A stretch of 64,000 bases of DNA from Erinaceus europaeus (taxonomy: Eukaryota > Chordata > Mammalia > Eulipotyphla > Erinaceidae), in contig NC_080170.1 of NCBI RefSeq assembly GCF_950295315.1, forward strand, positions 96,073,597 to 96,137,596. The letters run 5' to 3'. Positions 20,755 to 32,029 of the stretch are shown here, in pieces (the first letter of the stretch is position 1; the number at the start of each line of letters is the position of its first letter). The notes beneath the pieces were generated by a model. The model saw nothing but the letters and a program-made list of their open reading frames with translations, had not been told where the DNA came from and did no database searches. The translations under genes were made by a program, and so were the position numbers.

Positions 20755-20965
20755 TTAAACCGCTTTATTGCAGTGGAGGCTGGTGTTTAGCACACTTGTT
20801 GGCAGATAGGGACAATTTGTCATTTCCCTGTGATGGGTGTCTGCAGAATACCGCCCCTCCAACATAGGTCTTCACCAGCATGCATAGGTCCCCAAGACCT
20901 CTCCACCAACCCCTTCGTTTCCTTTTCTAGAGTTCTTTACTTGAGCTTTTGACCACAAACTTGAA
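20755..20965 (-). mobile_element. L1 3' UTR (second variety), minus strand
   Basis: aaaccgctttattgcagtgg, cacttgttggcagataggga, gtgatgggtgtctgcagaat, ataggtcttcaccagcatgc, ttctagagttctttacttg. Collinear with 16655-16895. Confidence 0.65.
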
Positions 20966-21447
20966 TTTTTTTTTTTTATAATCTGGCCACTTAAAAATGC
21001 TTTACATATCTTAAATGGGTGTATTTAATGATACTACTCCACTGTAATGATTATTAAATTAAAATTTGTATTTAAAAACACATTAGAGTTAAACTTTGAG
21101 AATATCAAGGATAATACCAAGTAAATATAAAGTAGAAGTAAGAAGAAGCTCTAGAAAGCAAACCAGGATACCAAGAGGTCTTAAAATTGAAAGAAATAAT
21201 AAAAGTCAGGCTATTGGGATAGAGAGAAAAAAAATTGACATCCATCAAAATCTATATTTCCAATCATGAGCAATTAATTTCCATTTCAAAACTTTAATTT
21301 ATTCATCAGTAAAAGAAGTTTCTGCTTTGGGAAATCAATGAAATGGCAATATCTATTTCAGCAGGATATTTTATTTTTCTGACATACTGTGAATCAAAAG
21401 TTCAGGGAGGAGGTAGAATGGGTGGAGTTTTCTCTGAAAGAGAGTTA
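20966..21447. other. No recognisable feature
   Basis: AT-rich unique-looking DNA between an L1 end and the second copy of the local duplication. Confidence 0.45.
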
Positions 21448-21658
21448 AAAATTCCTTTATACCAGTTGTAGTAATCAGGGACATCAATCTGTATATATTT
21501 CTAGCAGTTGTGAGAAAGCAGTGAAATTAATGTCAGCCCATATTAAAAAATGTGCATAACCTCAAGTCTGTCTATAGTCCAATTTCAAAATGTGGAATAC
21601 CTAAATCTATAATTATTATAAATGTGAACAGGTGTTGAAAGGGAAAGGTTAAGAATTA
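21448..21658 (+). repeat. Local duplication, copy 2 (probable source)
   Basis: Matches 20125-20332. This copy lies in undisturbed unique DNA, while copy 1 sits inside a SINE, so this one is likely the original. Confidence 0.95.
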
Positions 21659-23434
21659 CTGATTTAGAGTGATAGTGAGTAGAAAATCAATGCTTTGAGA
21701 AGTCTAAAATATTTTTTAAAATAATAATATTAAAACATTTGCCATTTGATGATATTTTTAGTTAAATACCAGAGGTTTTTCTTTTTTTCATAGCTTGAAA
21801 TACTCAGGAGACAGCTTTATAAAATGTCATGGATGACAGCTTTGTAAAACTCAGTGAACCCATCATCTTCTCAAAAATGTTAAACATTGACAGTAAATTC
21901 AATGCTCTTGAATTTAAAAGGAAACTTCTGTGGTGGTTTTTCAACTGAATGTATCATCACAGAGGTAAACAAATTTGGAAGTGATAGGATGTAGGGTTAT
22001 AAAAATTTATCTGTTAAAACTGAATTAACTAGTAAACTAAGAAAAACTGTGAAAGGTAAAAAAAAAAAGAAGGAAATGATACTAGTTATTAGAAATATTG
22101 TGAAGAAGAATTGTGACATTAAACAAGAGTCTATCCTAACAGCTTCTCAGAATGGCTCTTGCTAAAAACAATATATAAATTATTATGAGGTTACATTTTT
22201 AGTGACTATGGAATAAATACATTATTTAACTAAAAGCATAGAAAAAGGACAAAAAAAAGTTTTTGGATTTTGCTCATCATAGTAGGGCCAGTGGTGAACA
22301 CCATAAAGTTTTTAGGGGATAAGTAATAAAGATTCCAGCTGTGAAGGGCACTGAGGTTTCCAGCATCATAACAATTTCTAGCTTCTTAATATACTGTACG
22401 TAATTAAATCATCAACTAGACATGTCCTGTTTATTGCTCTTTTGGATTAAAATAAATTAAATCTGAAAGGAAACACAACTTAATTGGCCTTAGATAAGTT
22501 GTTGCACTGTTACTACAACAGTTCTCTTGAAATTGTATAATCATAATTATGCAAATCTTAATTAGGTAATTATTGTTGTGCAGTTTTTCTTGTCTTAAGG
22601 GAGAAAATTCATTAGCAGAATCAGCCATATCATGCTGTGTCAGAAACTTTAAATCAGAATTTTTTTTTTTTTATAATAAGTGGTAGAGTACCTTATTATT
22701 TTCTAGAGTATTTTTCCCTGTGCAACTAGTGGGAGAAAAGCTGGAAAATACACTTTACTTCTCTGTTTTTGTTCTTCTTTGTTGTTACCAAAGTGGTTTG
22801 ATTTGTCTAAGACTGATAAAGGTCAGTTATAGTCCATAGGTGACTTGTCATCATAGTAGAATCATGGATGAAAGAGGTGCATGGATTCTTGCTTCTTTTC
22901 AGAGTGAATTTTGAATAACATAAGCAAACATTTTTCTTAGAGGTTGAGTCCAGCCATTTTACCCCACTTTTGCTATAAAAAAAATTATGAGAAACTATCA
23001 ATATGTTCACTATAAAACTTTATATGCTTTCCTAGAAATGTATATATTCTGTAAAACAGAAAAATGTGTGTTTTGAGAAAAATAAATCTAAATTAAAATA
23101 AAAATGTGAACCAAAACACCAACAAATATATTGAAAGGTATTTGAATGGTTCCCTAAGTCAGAAGAGCATCTATCTGAACATTCAGACTACCAAAATAGC
23201 AGAGAAATAAGTGGATCTCTGAACCAGTATAATTTTCCTAAGATAGTGATAGTATAGCAAGATGCTCTAAGTTTAAACCTGGCAAAATAGGAATATGTGT
23301 TCTTAGAATATATATATGGGTTTAATCACTCATTTGAAAGTTTAGAAATTGAATCAATGGACCAGTTTTATAATCCTCCTAGTTCCTTCACTAGTGAGTT
23401 AAATAATTTTATAAATTCATTCTAACGTAGGTTT
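21659..23434. other. Unique DNA without genes; possible regulatory stretch at 22500-22600
   Basis: 1.8 kb AT-rich with no recognised repeat. At 22500-22600 lie homeodomain-type and octamer-type motifs (see findings). Confidence 0.45.
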
Positions 23435-23500
23435 TAAGTTTTTTTTTAACATCACTTTATTGAGGGATTAATGACTTACAATTTGTATTTTGATTGCTTT
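23435..23500 (-). mobile_element. L1 3'-end remnant, minus strand
   Basis: aacatcactttattgaggga followed by TTAATGACTTACAATTTG resembles the reversed L1 end at 43583-43620. Only about 60 bp remains. Confidence 0.45.
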
Positions 23501-24522
23501 GGAAGTTTCACCAAGATGTCCCAGTACATGAACTTCTAGAACTAATTAAAATGTATAACCTCAAAGTATCTTTTCTTGGCTTTTCTGACACAAATCTCAA
23601 GTTTTAGCAGAACATAGTTTTGCTGATTTTGTTTCCTTTTTCCCTACCAGAATCTATGATTTCCTTTTTTTATTCTGAATTTCGAATACCTCATAGGTTA
23701 TCTCTTAATTTTTTCTTATTTGTGAGTTTATCTTTGTTATCTATCTGATGACCTTTTTCAGGTAGAGACCCACTCTTGTGTGATAGTGATAGGGGATTTT
23801 GTCAGTTTAACTTTCCAAGAATAGGACAACTTTCCACTGGAACACTTTAATATCTAAATTTGCAAGTTTTGTTTTTTTTAGTCTGTGACTAAAGGCATGA
23901 ACTAAAAGCAGTTTGTCTATGTGTCTGTTATTCCAAAAAGCCTTTACCTTTTACTTTGTTCTTGAAATATTTTCTTTCCACAGGAAAAAAAATTAATAGA
24001 TTATAAAATATTTTATTGGTTTTAGGTTGATTTATAAATGCTAATAGATGTTATATTAGTCTTACATGAAGGAACATAACTCCCAGAAAATAAACTGAAC
24101 ATCTAATGGTTTAGATATTATATCCTTAAAACAATTTTCATAGAGTATATGTCTAAGAACACTTAAATAACACAAAAAGCTTAGCTACCACAGCTAAAAT
24201 CAATTTTAGAAATTTTTACTGCTGTGAATGTTTATAAGAAGAGCTATGGCTTTACCTTTAATTTTATCTGTATTATCAATTAAACTTCATGTAAATTTTT
24301 ATAAACAGTATATCAGTGCAAAAGTTATGTAATTATGTTAGTAGCAATTTGAAATTATAATATATAAAGGATATGTAAATAACATTCTCAAAATGTTTAA
24401 ATATATATTCAACGAATCTAAATATAGTCATGATAATTTAAATCAATAATAATTATATTCTGAGTGACTAGCTACAATATAAATTTAAGTGTTTATTAGT
24501 TAATTTCAAAATAAAACATATT
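23501..24522. other. No recognisable feature
   Basis: About 1 kb of very AT-rich unique-looking DNA. Confidence 0.5.
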
Positions 24523-24752
24523 TGTGATAGGAGATGGCTCACTTAGTAGAATACCCATTTTAACATGTACAGGGTCCTGGGTTTGACCACCACTTGGGAA
24601 ACTTTATGATTTAGTGAAAAAGTGCTATGGTATCTCTTTTCTTTCTCTCTCTACCTTTCACCCTCTATCTAGGAAAAATATATAATCCAATGAAAGTGGG
24701 AGAAGGGTGCAGATACAAAATTCCAGGGAAACCCTGGTGACAAGAAAAATTA
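24523..24752 (+). mobile_element. SINE type 4, plus strand
   Basis: tgtgataggagatggctcac head, B box gggtttgaccacca, CT-rich middle and an A-rich stretch, then a damaged 3' module ending gggaaaccctggtgacaag. Confidence 0.75.
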
Positions 24753-24924
24753 TCTGTGATCTGTATATATTATATGAATTCTTGTTATTAATTGATAATA
24801 TTTGCACATATATAGATAATTCCTAATTAAGATAAAATACTGAAATAGTCATCATGCATGGTTTTTATCATATATGAGATTTTCAGAAGTCATGATGTAT
24901 TTTTCTATATATAAATGAGTCATG

Positions 24925-25135
24925 ACAGACCTCCACACTCCCTACCCAACTAGGGAAAGATAGAAACAGGCTTGGGGAATGAATCAACCTGCCAACATCC
25001 ATGTTCAGCAAAAAAATCAGTTATAGAAGCCAGAACACCTACCTTCTGCACCCCAAAAAGAATTTTGGTCCATACTCCCAGAAGGAGTATAGTAAGCAGC
25101 TGGAAGATGGCCACACTCTTTTTGACAACATTCAG
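24925..25135 (+). mobile_element. L1 3' UTR fragment, plus strand
   Basis: Contains cctacccaactagggaaaga, gaatcaacctgccaacatcc, agttatagaagccagaacac and ttggtccatactcccagaag, in the same order as the reverse complement of 55040-55160. The two open frames of 72 and 87 codons here are not genes. Confidence 0.8.
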
Positions 25136-25440
25136 AAAAAGTCAGCCCTGCCTGAGGGTGACTGTTACTTTTTCAGTCCTTCACACATAATGCCTCATGA
25201 TGACATTAGTCTGCACTCTAGCCATTTGCCCCAATTTAAGTTTAGAAGTTTCCAATTTCAGTAATAGCTAAACCTGTTCAAAATGTTAATGAAAAAAGGG
25301 GGGTGTTAGGGGAGATGACTAGAGGGCTCTGAACTCCAATTCCATCAGGACCCAGAGAGAAAAGAGAGAAAATAAATGAATGTAATTCAGAAGTAGTAAT
25401 AGATGTGTGACTTAGAAGGCAGGACAATAGAAAAAAAATG
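25136..25440. other. No clear feature
   Basis: Unassigned DNA. The part at 25300-25390 (ggagatgactagagggctct ... gaaaataaatgaatg) may be a very worn SINE. Confidence 0.4.
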
Positions 25441-25445
25441 TATAT

Positions 25446-25456
25446 ATCTATATCTG

Positions 25457-25514
<58 letters not shown>
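25446..25514. repeat. (CTAT)n microsatellite
   Basis: About 16 pure CTAT units. The 115-codon frame across it (25403-25750) is a repeat artefact. Confidence 0.98.
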
Positions 25515-25785
25515 GAGAGATAGTTTTACAAATCACAATCAACCCATACCTGCGACCTACCTACAGAGACCCACTGCAGTTTCCAGTGGAAACTCTGTTG
25601 GTGGAAATGGTCTGGAATTATACCTGTTATCTTATAATTTTTAAACCAACATTAAACCACTACTTAAAAATGTGTCATGACTTTTTTGACAATTCAATAT
25701 GTACTTATGTTTCATGTATATGCAAATTACACATATATCTTGGTTTTTAAATTTAGTTTTATTTTTAATTTATTTTTTATATTTT
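25515..25785. other. No recognisable feature
   Basis: About 270 bp of unassigned AT-rich DNA; its left part (acccactgcagtttccagtg) is not a SINE I recognise. Confidence 0.4.
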
Positions 25786-25851
25786 TTAAAGATTAAGTTT
25801 CTTTTCTAAACATTTATAGATAGACATAGTGAGAATCTGAGATGGAAGGGA

Positions 25852-25884
<33 letters not shown>

Positions 25885-25985
25885 CCTTGCAGCCCTGCTT
25901 TACTGCTTATGAAGCTTCTCCCTGAAGGTGGTGGATGAGGGCTTGAATGTATGTTCTTTTGCACTAGAATGTATGCATTCCATGA
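25786..25985 (-). mobile_element. SINE type 2, minus strand
   Basis: T-rich tail, GA-rich body, ccttgcagccctgctttact, tgaagcttctccctgaaggt, worn reversed B box (gcttgaatgtatgttc). Confidence 0.85.
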
Positions 25986-26007
25986 TTGCATATTTTTGAG
26001 AAATTAA

Positions 26008-26165
26008 TAAATATTTTATTTTTATCATTATTTATTTTCATGTGAGAGACAGAGCTAGGCCAGAACACCACTTAGGTGTGGTATATGGTACTAGTGATTG
26101 CTTTTGGGACCTCTGGGTCCTTAGGGGCATTAGGCATGCAAGTGTTTTGCTCTAACAGGCTGAGA
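26008..26165 (-). mobile_element. SINE, minus strand, diverged
   Basis: Tail tatttttatcattatttatt, body gtgagagacagagctaggcc, agaacaccacttaggtgtgg, and a right end with ttaggcatgcaagtgttttg. Same class as 616-800. Confidence 0.7.
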
Positions 26166-26324
26166 GACTTGAAAATTTTATTTAGAATATTCTCATTATC
26201 TAAAAACACCATGGAGAAAAGTTTGTCTACAAGTTTGATATTGAACAACTTGAATCTTTGTGCATTTGCTTCTCTCTTTTAGGTGGGACACCTTGCCCTA
26301 TATAATTTTACTAGTCATGGGCTG

Positions 26325-26487
26325 CTACCTTAGAGAGAGAGAGGAGAGACAAAGACAGAGAGAGATATTATAGCACCAGAGTTTTTCTCATTGCCATGAC
26401 ACTGTATAGTGCCAGACTTGAACCTGGGTAGCGTGCATGGAAAAGCTTATCTCATACCTGGTAAGCCTATTCCATACACTGGGCCCT
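26325..26487 (-). mobile_element. SINE, minus strand, GA-rich
   Basis: agagagagaggagagacaaa, atagcaccagagtttttctc, reversed B box (acttgaacctgggtagc), acactgggccc at the right. Confidence 0.7.
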
Positions 26488-26545
26488 GGATTTGTATATT
26501 CCTATACAAAAATATATGTAGAAAGTCCAAAGAAAAGAAATACTT

Positions 26546-26732
26546 TGGGGCCAGGAGATAGCTCAGAGGATAGAATGGATGCCTTGTGTGAGAGTTTTAT
26601 CTAGATTTGGTTTCTAGAATAACATGGAAGTACTATGGACAACACCAAAGGAATTTCATGGATAGTGGAGATGTGTTTTGGTCTTTCTCGCCTCTCTGTA
26701 TTTCTGCCTCTCTCTGCCTCTGCATGATTATA
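26546..26732 (+). mobile_element. SINE type 4, plus strand
   Basis: ggggccaggagatagctcag, aggatagaatggatgccttg, weak B box (tttggtttctagaa), then ctttctcgcctctctgtatt. Confidence 0.75.
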
Positions 26733-27007
26733 GAATAATATTTGGAGCAGAGAGCCTGTTCAACAATGCAGCTAGTTAGTGGTTCATTTCTTGGTACTAT
26801 ATATAAAATTATATTTTTTCTTTTAACTGGTGTAAATCTAGAGGACATTGTGGAATTCTATAGTAATGAGCCCCAGATGTAAGTGATGGGGAGGAGTGGA
26901 TGACATATGTGAAGAATTGACATGCTGGTTCATATTCAATTCTTCCACTGGCTCTTGTTACCACTAAAGGGGTCATTGTGTGCTCAGCCTGCTGCTGTGT
27001 TCATATT

Positions 27008-27142
27008 TCTTTTTTTTTTTCTTTCTTCTTTTTTTTCACTGCTCATGTTCCATCTTATATTGGTGCTAGAGATTGAACCTGGGACTTTAGAGTCAGACTT
27101 GAAAGTATTTTGAATAACTATTATGTCATCTCCCCAACCCAC
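27008..27142 (-). mobile_element. SINE type 3, minus strand
   Basis: T-rich tail, ttcactgctcatgttccatc, reversed B box (gattgaacctgggac), then ttatgtcatctccccaaccc. Confidence 0.82.
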
Positions 27143-27185
27143 ATCCATATTTCTTATAAGCTCCAGAAAAGCTTTAAAAAGAATA

Positions 27186-27285
27186 TATTAACAACAAGGG
27201 TAACAAAAGGGGAAAAAAATATCTTCCAGGAGCAGTGGATTTACAGTGCAGGCAACGAGTCCCAGCAATAACCCTGGAGGCAAAA

Positions 27286-27325
<40 letters not shown>

Positions 27326-27326
27326 A
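27186..27326 (+). mobile_element. SINE type 1-long, 3' part only
   Basis: AACAACAAGGGTAACAAAAGG, then the 3' module (cttccaggagcagtggattt ... caataaccctggaggc), then (AAAT)n at about 27286-27324. Confidence 0.88.
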
Positions 27327-27332
27327 TTAATT

Positions 27333-27632
27333 GGGGACTGGGCAGTGGGACACATAGTGCTAGGCACAAGGACTGACGCAGGGATCCCAGTTTGCTCTAT
27401 GGCATCCTACTGTCTGGGAGGTTGCTTCAGTTCTGAAGTATTTATGTTTCTCTCCCCCTCTCTATCTTCCTCTCCTCTCTTAGTTTCTCTCTGTTCTGTT
27501 TAGTAAAAGCAGCAGCAGCAGCAGCAAGAACAATACTAACATCAACAACAATAGCAAAAAGATAGCCTCCAGCAGCAGTGGATTCATGGTCCAGGCACTG
27601 TGCCCCAGCGATAACCCTAGAGGCTATATATA
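27333..27632 (+). mobile_element. SINE type 1-long, plus strand
   Basis: Head ggggactgggcagtgggaca, worn B box (ccagtttgctct), CT-rich middle, (GCA)n at 27510-27527, ACATCAACAACAATAGC, and the 3' module (gcctccagcagcagtggatt ... cgataaccctagaggc). A (TA)n follows. Confidence 0.9.
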
Positions 27633-27814
27633 TATATATATTTTTTTTTTCCCCAGAGGATTAGTGGCACCCTTCTTTGTCTAAGTAGTAATTTTTACAT
27701 TGTGTATTTTAAATACACGACAACAATGTAATTAAAGCTTATTTTCATGAGATCAATTGTCTAATTAATACGTTACCAGTTGTTCTCCAAGGTACAGTTT
27801 TTCTCTTCATTTTA

Positions 27815-27955
27815 TAATGTCTATTTACTTATCAATAAGAATTATAGATAGACATTCAGAGTATCATCCCTGCATTTGTGATGACAGGAATCAAATGCTA
27901 GATCCAATACTTTTAAGCCCCAAAGCCCAGCCACTATGCCATCTCCCAGCTTGTC
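27815..27955 (-). mobile_element. SINE, minus strand, diverged
   Basis: atcaataagaattatagata, gtatcatccctgcatttgtg, reversed B box (ggaatcaaatgctag), ccactatgccatctcccag. Confidence 0.6.
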
Positions 27956-28545
27956 ACTTTTTTTCTCTTCTAATCACTGATTGTATCATCTTTATAGAAT
28001 TTTCCAAAATGCATACCTTAAGTCCATTGCCATAGCTAATGGAATTATTTATTCAAGCATTCTATTTTTACTTGAATATTTACCAGTTATTTCAAATATC
28101 AAGATAAATACTAGGAAATGCTTTATCTGTGGTTTCTTTTTCTCTTTTGACACTTGATTTCTTATTAAACATCAACATCAAAACTTTCAGTATGACATAC
28201 AGAATACTAACAAATTTCCTTTGTTTTCTGTCAGTTCACATTAGTGTTATCTGACTCCTGATAAATACTAACCATACTCTGTGTTCTTAACTCTTTTTCT
28301 GTTATCCCAGTAATGTCAGTGAAACTTAACAACTCAGTGAAACACGCCTTAAATACCAAAAGATAATAAAATATATGTATCTTTCATTTTATTCTTTTTC
28401 CTACTATCTTGGTCTGAACCTCATAGTTTTTTTGTTCATATACAGTAATAACTATATCTCTATCGCTTTTTTTTTCTATGTAGTTCTAGTAAATGAGCCC
28501 AGGGTCTTGCTTATGTAATGTAGCCCATAAGCCTTGCAGGCCCAA
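27956..28545. other. No recognisable feature
   Basis: About 590 bp of unique-looking AT-rich DNA. Confidence 0.45.
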
Positions 28546-28547
28546 TT

Positions 28548-28770
28548 TTACTCCCCTCCCTCCCTCCCTTCCTTCCTTCCTTCCTTCCTTCCTTTCCTTC
28601 TTTATTTCTTCTTGAGTAAGAGAATGAGATAGGAAAGAGAGAAGATGGAGAGAAAACACCAACAGCATAACATCATCATTCATCCGTGGAACTCCAGTCC
28701 TCTCTCTCATGGTTCTAGGCTCAAGCACAAAGATCACACATCGTAAGGCACGTGTCCAGTGGACAAGTCA
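28548..28770 (-). mobile_element. (CCTT)n and SINE, minus strand
   Basis: (CCCT/CCTT)n at 28551-28600 leads into tttatttcttcttgagtaag, a GA-rich body, and tcattcatccgtggaactcc. It ends in a worn right part with ggctcaagcacaaagatc. Confidence 0.6.
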
Positions 28771-28781
28771 TTCCCTGGATG

Positions 28782-28782
<1 letters not shown>

Positions 28783-28847
<65 letters not shown>

Positions 28848-28850
28848 TTT
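28783..28850. repeat. (CTTT)n microsatellite
   Basis: About 16 CTTT units, next to the tail of the SINE remnant on its right. Confidence 0.97.
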
Positions 28851-28854
28851 CTTT

Positions 28855-28931
28855 TTTCTTAATGTGCTACCAGGCTGAAACCAGGGCCTCACTTGTACAC
28901 AATACCACTTAACTGCCTGCCTTACCCAGTA

Positions 28932-28977
<46 letters not shown>

Positions 28978-29090
28978 AAAGCATTACTCCACTGTTTATA
29001 AGGTTTTGTTTTCATCTAAGGTGCCATAGATTTGAATTTAGGGTCTCACAGATGGAGGACATGTTCTCTACTGGGCTTTGCAGTTTGCTT
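28855..29090 (-). mobile_element. SINE remnants, minus strand, with (GA)n
   Basis: tgctaccaggctgaaaccag (28864-28883) and a (GA)n of about 20 units (28935-28975). Then ccaaagcattactccactgt, a worn reversed B box (gatttgaatttaggg) and gaggacatgttctctactgg. Probably two SINE pieces. Confidence 0.6.
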
Positions 29091-29154
29091 GTTTGTTTAT
29101 TGTCATTAAGGTTATCAATGGAGTTTTATATCTGCATGATTTCTCTGATCTTTT

Positions 29155-29322
29155 ATTTTAAATAGAGGGGAAAAGTAGAGACAGAAAGGGAAAGGAGAGA
29201 CACTAAAAGCTCACTACACCATTTGCACAAGTGCTCCTAAGCAATTACGGGGGGCTTGAACCTGGGCCCTCATGCATGGAAAGGTATCCTCTTTACTGGG
29301 TCAGCCACCTACAGGCCTCCTA
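29155..29322 (-). mobile_element. SINE type 2, minus strand
   Basis: ttttaaatagaggggaaaag, gagacactaaaagctcacta, reversed B box (gcttgaacctgggccc), catggaaaggtatcctcttt. Confidence 0.8.
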
Positions 29323-30215
29323 AAGTGCTTCTAAAAGGTTTCCTTTCTCTATTCTTTCTCTAGTTTCTTCAATTCAACACGGCCAGTGTAACCTCCCCAC
29401 TTTTATCTCGGTCACTTCTGTGCTTAAAAACTGATGGTTCCTATCATTCACTTGCAAAAATGAATCCCTTTGCCATTTTGTAACATAAAGTCAAATAGTA
29501 GTGGTATGGTGGCAGCGGTCAGCCCCCATCTCCACAGAATACTGGCCCACAAACCCTCCTGCACTGTTGACTTCATGCTTTCCTCTCCTGTCATCTGTTG
29601 GTGGAATAAAGGGGATCCAGTGGAAAACTCTAAGGTGACAGGGATTGCTGTCTCAATAGGTTGAAGAGATCAGGCTCCTACAATAGCTTCTTGCCATAGA
29701 GTTCCTTGCCTCCAAATCTCACTATGTCTTTGTTTGTGTGGTGTCAGGGTCTCACACATTTCAGAGCAAGCTCCATCCCTAGCTATGTCCACTCAGTCCC
29801 AGCTCTTATGTAGATAGAAAGAAACACATCTATTTTGTCCCAGGAACTGTATTTATAAAAGGAGAAAAGAAAAAAGTTGTATCTTTAATTAAATAATCAC
29901 AGTGTATTATATTAAAATCTTATCTTCAGTCCATTTATTATCAAGATTTTATACTCAGTATAAAACCTCAGTAGCACTAAGAGTTCTTTCAGGACCCAAA
30001 GTGATTAGAGTCACACTGTGCGGACTCACCAGAAACACTCAGAATTACTCTGCTCTCTGAATCTTCCTAGGGTTTGATGCTAACAAAAGGATTTTTTTGC
30101 TCTCTCTTTTTTCACTATTGATCTTAAAGGGAGAATTTTTTTGGATTAATTCCTCAACCTTGTACAAAATCAGCAAAGATATTCTCATTCTTTTGTGTGT
30201 ATGATTTAACCACTT
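29323..30215. other. No recognisable feature
   Basis: About 900 bp apparently unique and of more even base composition at 29370-29660. A 64-codon frame (29470-29664) has no domain. Confidence 0.45.
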
Positions 30216-30500
30216 TGATGCCAGTGTGATGGTAAGCAACCCCTTATGGATTGACCTGCCAATGTCCATGTCCAGCAGACAAGCAATTACAGAAGCCAGG
30301 CCTTCCACTTTCTGCACCTCGTAAGGAATTGTGGTCCATGCTCCCAGGGCGTGATGAAGAATAGGGAAGCTTCCAGTGGAGGAGATGGGACATGGAACTC
30401 TGGTGGTGGGAACTTTGTGGAGTTGTACCCATTACTACAGTCTTGTTGATCATTAGTAAATCACTAATAAAAAATTAACAAAAAGAAAAAAAAGAAAAGA
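30216..30500 (+). mobile_element. L1 3' end, plus strand
   Basis: tggattgacctgccaatgtc, aagcaattacagaagccagg, ctggtggtgggaactttgtg, tgttgatcattagtaaatca and an A-rich tail to about 30500. It is the reverse complement of the L1 3' ends at 14872 and 18541. A 90-codon minus frame here is not a gene. Confidence 0.85.
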
Positions 30501-30855
30501 ATCCCTCTCAGTTCTGGCAGTTGAGCTTTTTAAGTTAGGCAGGGAAACATGGCTTGATATAGGTCAACAATGACCACTCATGACTATTTCTCTTTTCAAA
30601 TATTCTTTTCTTTGTCATTTGCTAACGTCTTTCTTTTGACTTATGGCTGATAGCTGAGATTTATTAGCTTGTATCTTGGAATTTCACTCTTTGAATCAAA
30701 TACAGGATTTTGAGAGAATATGACTAAGTATTAGTGGATAATTCTTTATATTTCCTGTAAGTAGAAAATAGATATGACATTAGCTTCAAATTTTACTACT
30801 AGGTCACTTAAAATAGGATCCCAACTCCACCATTAATAACTGAAAAATTGTTAAC
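30501..30855. other. No recognisable feature
   Basis: About 350 bp of unique-looking DNA. Confidence 0.45.
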
Positions 30856-30907
30856 CACACACTAAAAAAAAAAAATCTTTAGTGTGTGAAAAACCACACA
30901 CTAAAGA
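30856..30907. repeat. Hairpin and direct repeat of CACACACTAAA
   Basis: cacacactaaa at 30856-30866, its reverse complement at 30876-30888 and the forward form again at 30895-30907. The last two make a perfect 13-bp stem with a 6-nt loop. Confidence 0.95.
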
Positions 30908-31085
30908 TCAGCAAGATAACTCACTTGGTAAACTGCCCGTTTTGTCATGCAGGAGACTCAGGTTCCAGCCTAGCTTCTACTGCACTGGGGGAAGCTTTGG
31001 TACTTTGGTGTTTTTTCCTCTCTCTCTCTTGAAAAAGTTGATTCAAAGCAGTGAATCCCTGGCAATGGGAAAGGCATAGAGAAAA
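30905..31085 (+). mobile_element. SINE type 4, plus strand
   Basis: gatcagcaagataactcact, B box (caggttccagcct), CT-rich middle, aaagcagtgaatccctggca (a shortened 3' module), A-rich end. Confidence 0.75.
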
Positions 31086-31234
31086 ACAAATCCCACTTGA
31101 AGTTTTTCAGTTCTGTGTAAGAATCCCTCATAAGTGTATGGATATAGGCATATCATTAAATCATTAAATGTTCAGGGAGGGGAGAGCAAAATAGAAGTGG
31201 ACATTGACATTTACTGTTAAACTTTCTCTTATAC

Positions 31235-31422
31235 TTTATTTTTCCTTTAAGGATAGAAAGGAAGGAAGGGAGGGAGGGAGGGAGGGAGGGAGAGAGAGAG
31301 AGAGAGAGAGACAAGGAAAGAAAGAAAGGAAGAGAGAGAGAGAGAGATGGAGAAACTAGATTTCACTCATGTAAGATAATATACTTCACCAATTGATCCA
31401 CCTTCCAGTTGCTTCCCTGGCC
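31235..31422 (-). mobile_element. SINE, minus strand, with GGGA/GA repeat
   Basis: tttatttttcctttaaggat tail, GGAA/GGGA/GA repeats at 31257-31346, then aaactagatttcactcatgt and ccaattgatccaccttccag. Confidence 0.7.
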
Positions 31423-32029
31423 TCAGTAAGATGATGATACTTACCACTTTGTATTGTAACTTGCCATATAGGTTTGTTTTTCCAGACTGAAGGAAAAGAC
31501 CATGTGCTAGCCTGAGTCTTCAAACACATTTAATAAAGTTTGGTGGCTAAAGAGGTGAGTGAGTGAGTTAAGTGACCTCTATTTCACCTTCAGTAAAGTA
31601 GAATAGTGTGACACAGTTGACTTGTAGACTTGCTGTATGAATTTTGGTTTCCCATGTAGGCTTTTATAAAATACATGTAGGAGAGGAATAAAACTACTAG
31701 TGAGAAAGAGGAGTGAAGGTTAGGTGAGGATGAATGGTGGTGGAAGTGGAGAAGGGATGTATGAGTTATTAAGTGAAATAGAATAAAAGAGGAAGGTGAA
31801 AGGGAATATAGAACTTATAGGAGGGAATAGAGAGAGTGTTATGAATGAGACTGAAATGTTGGTGGAATTAGCCAGAAGGCATTCAGGATAATAATCAAGT
31901 AGTTTCCTGACACGCCTAACAGGATGTTGTGAAGATGTAGTATAGTCAACCACAGAGTTTCTCAGAGGGGAGCTGCTGTAAAGATAAGAAAGTCTCATTA
32001 TTCCATGTTATTATTTTCCTTTCATGTTG
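31423..32029. other. No recognisable feature
   Basis: About 600 bp of unique-looking DNA. A 92-codon minus frame (31720-31998) has no domain. Confidence 0.45.

Noticed and set aside
20480..20867. Frames of 69-106 codons on both strands
   Set aside because: They read through a SINE type 1 copy and an L1 3' end; similar frames appear in other copies of the same SINE.
25403..25750. 115-codon frame with YLSI repeats
   Set aside because: Product of the (CTAT)n microsatellite.
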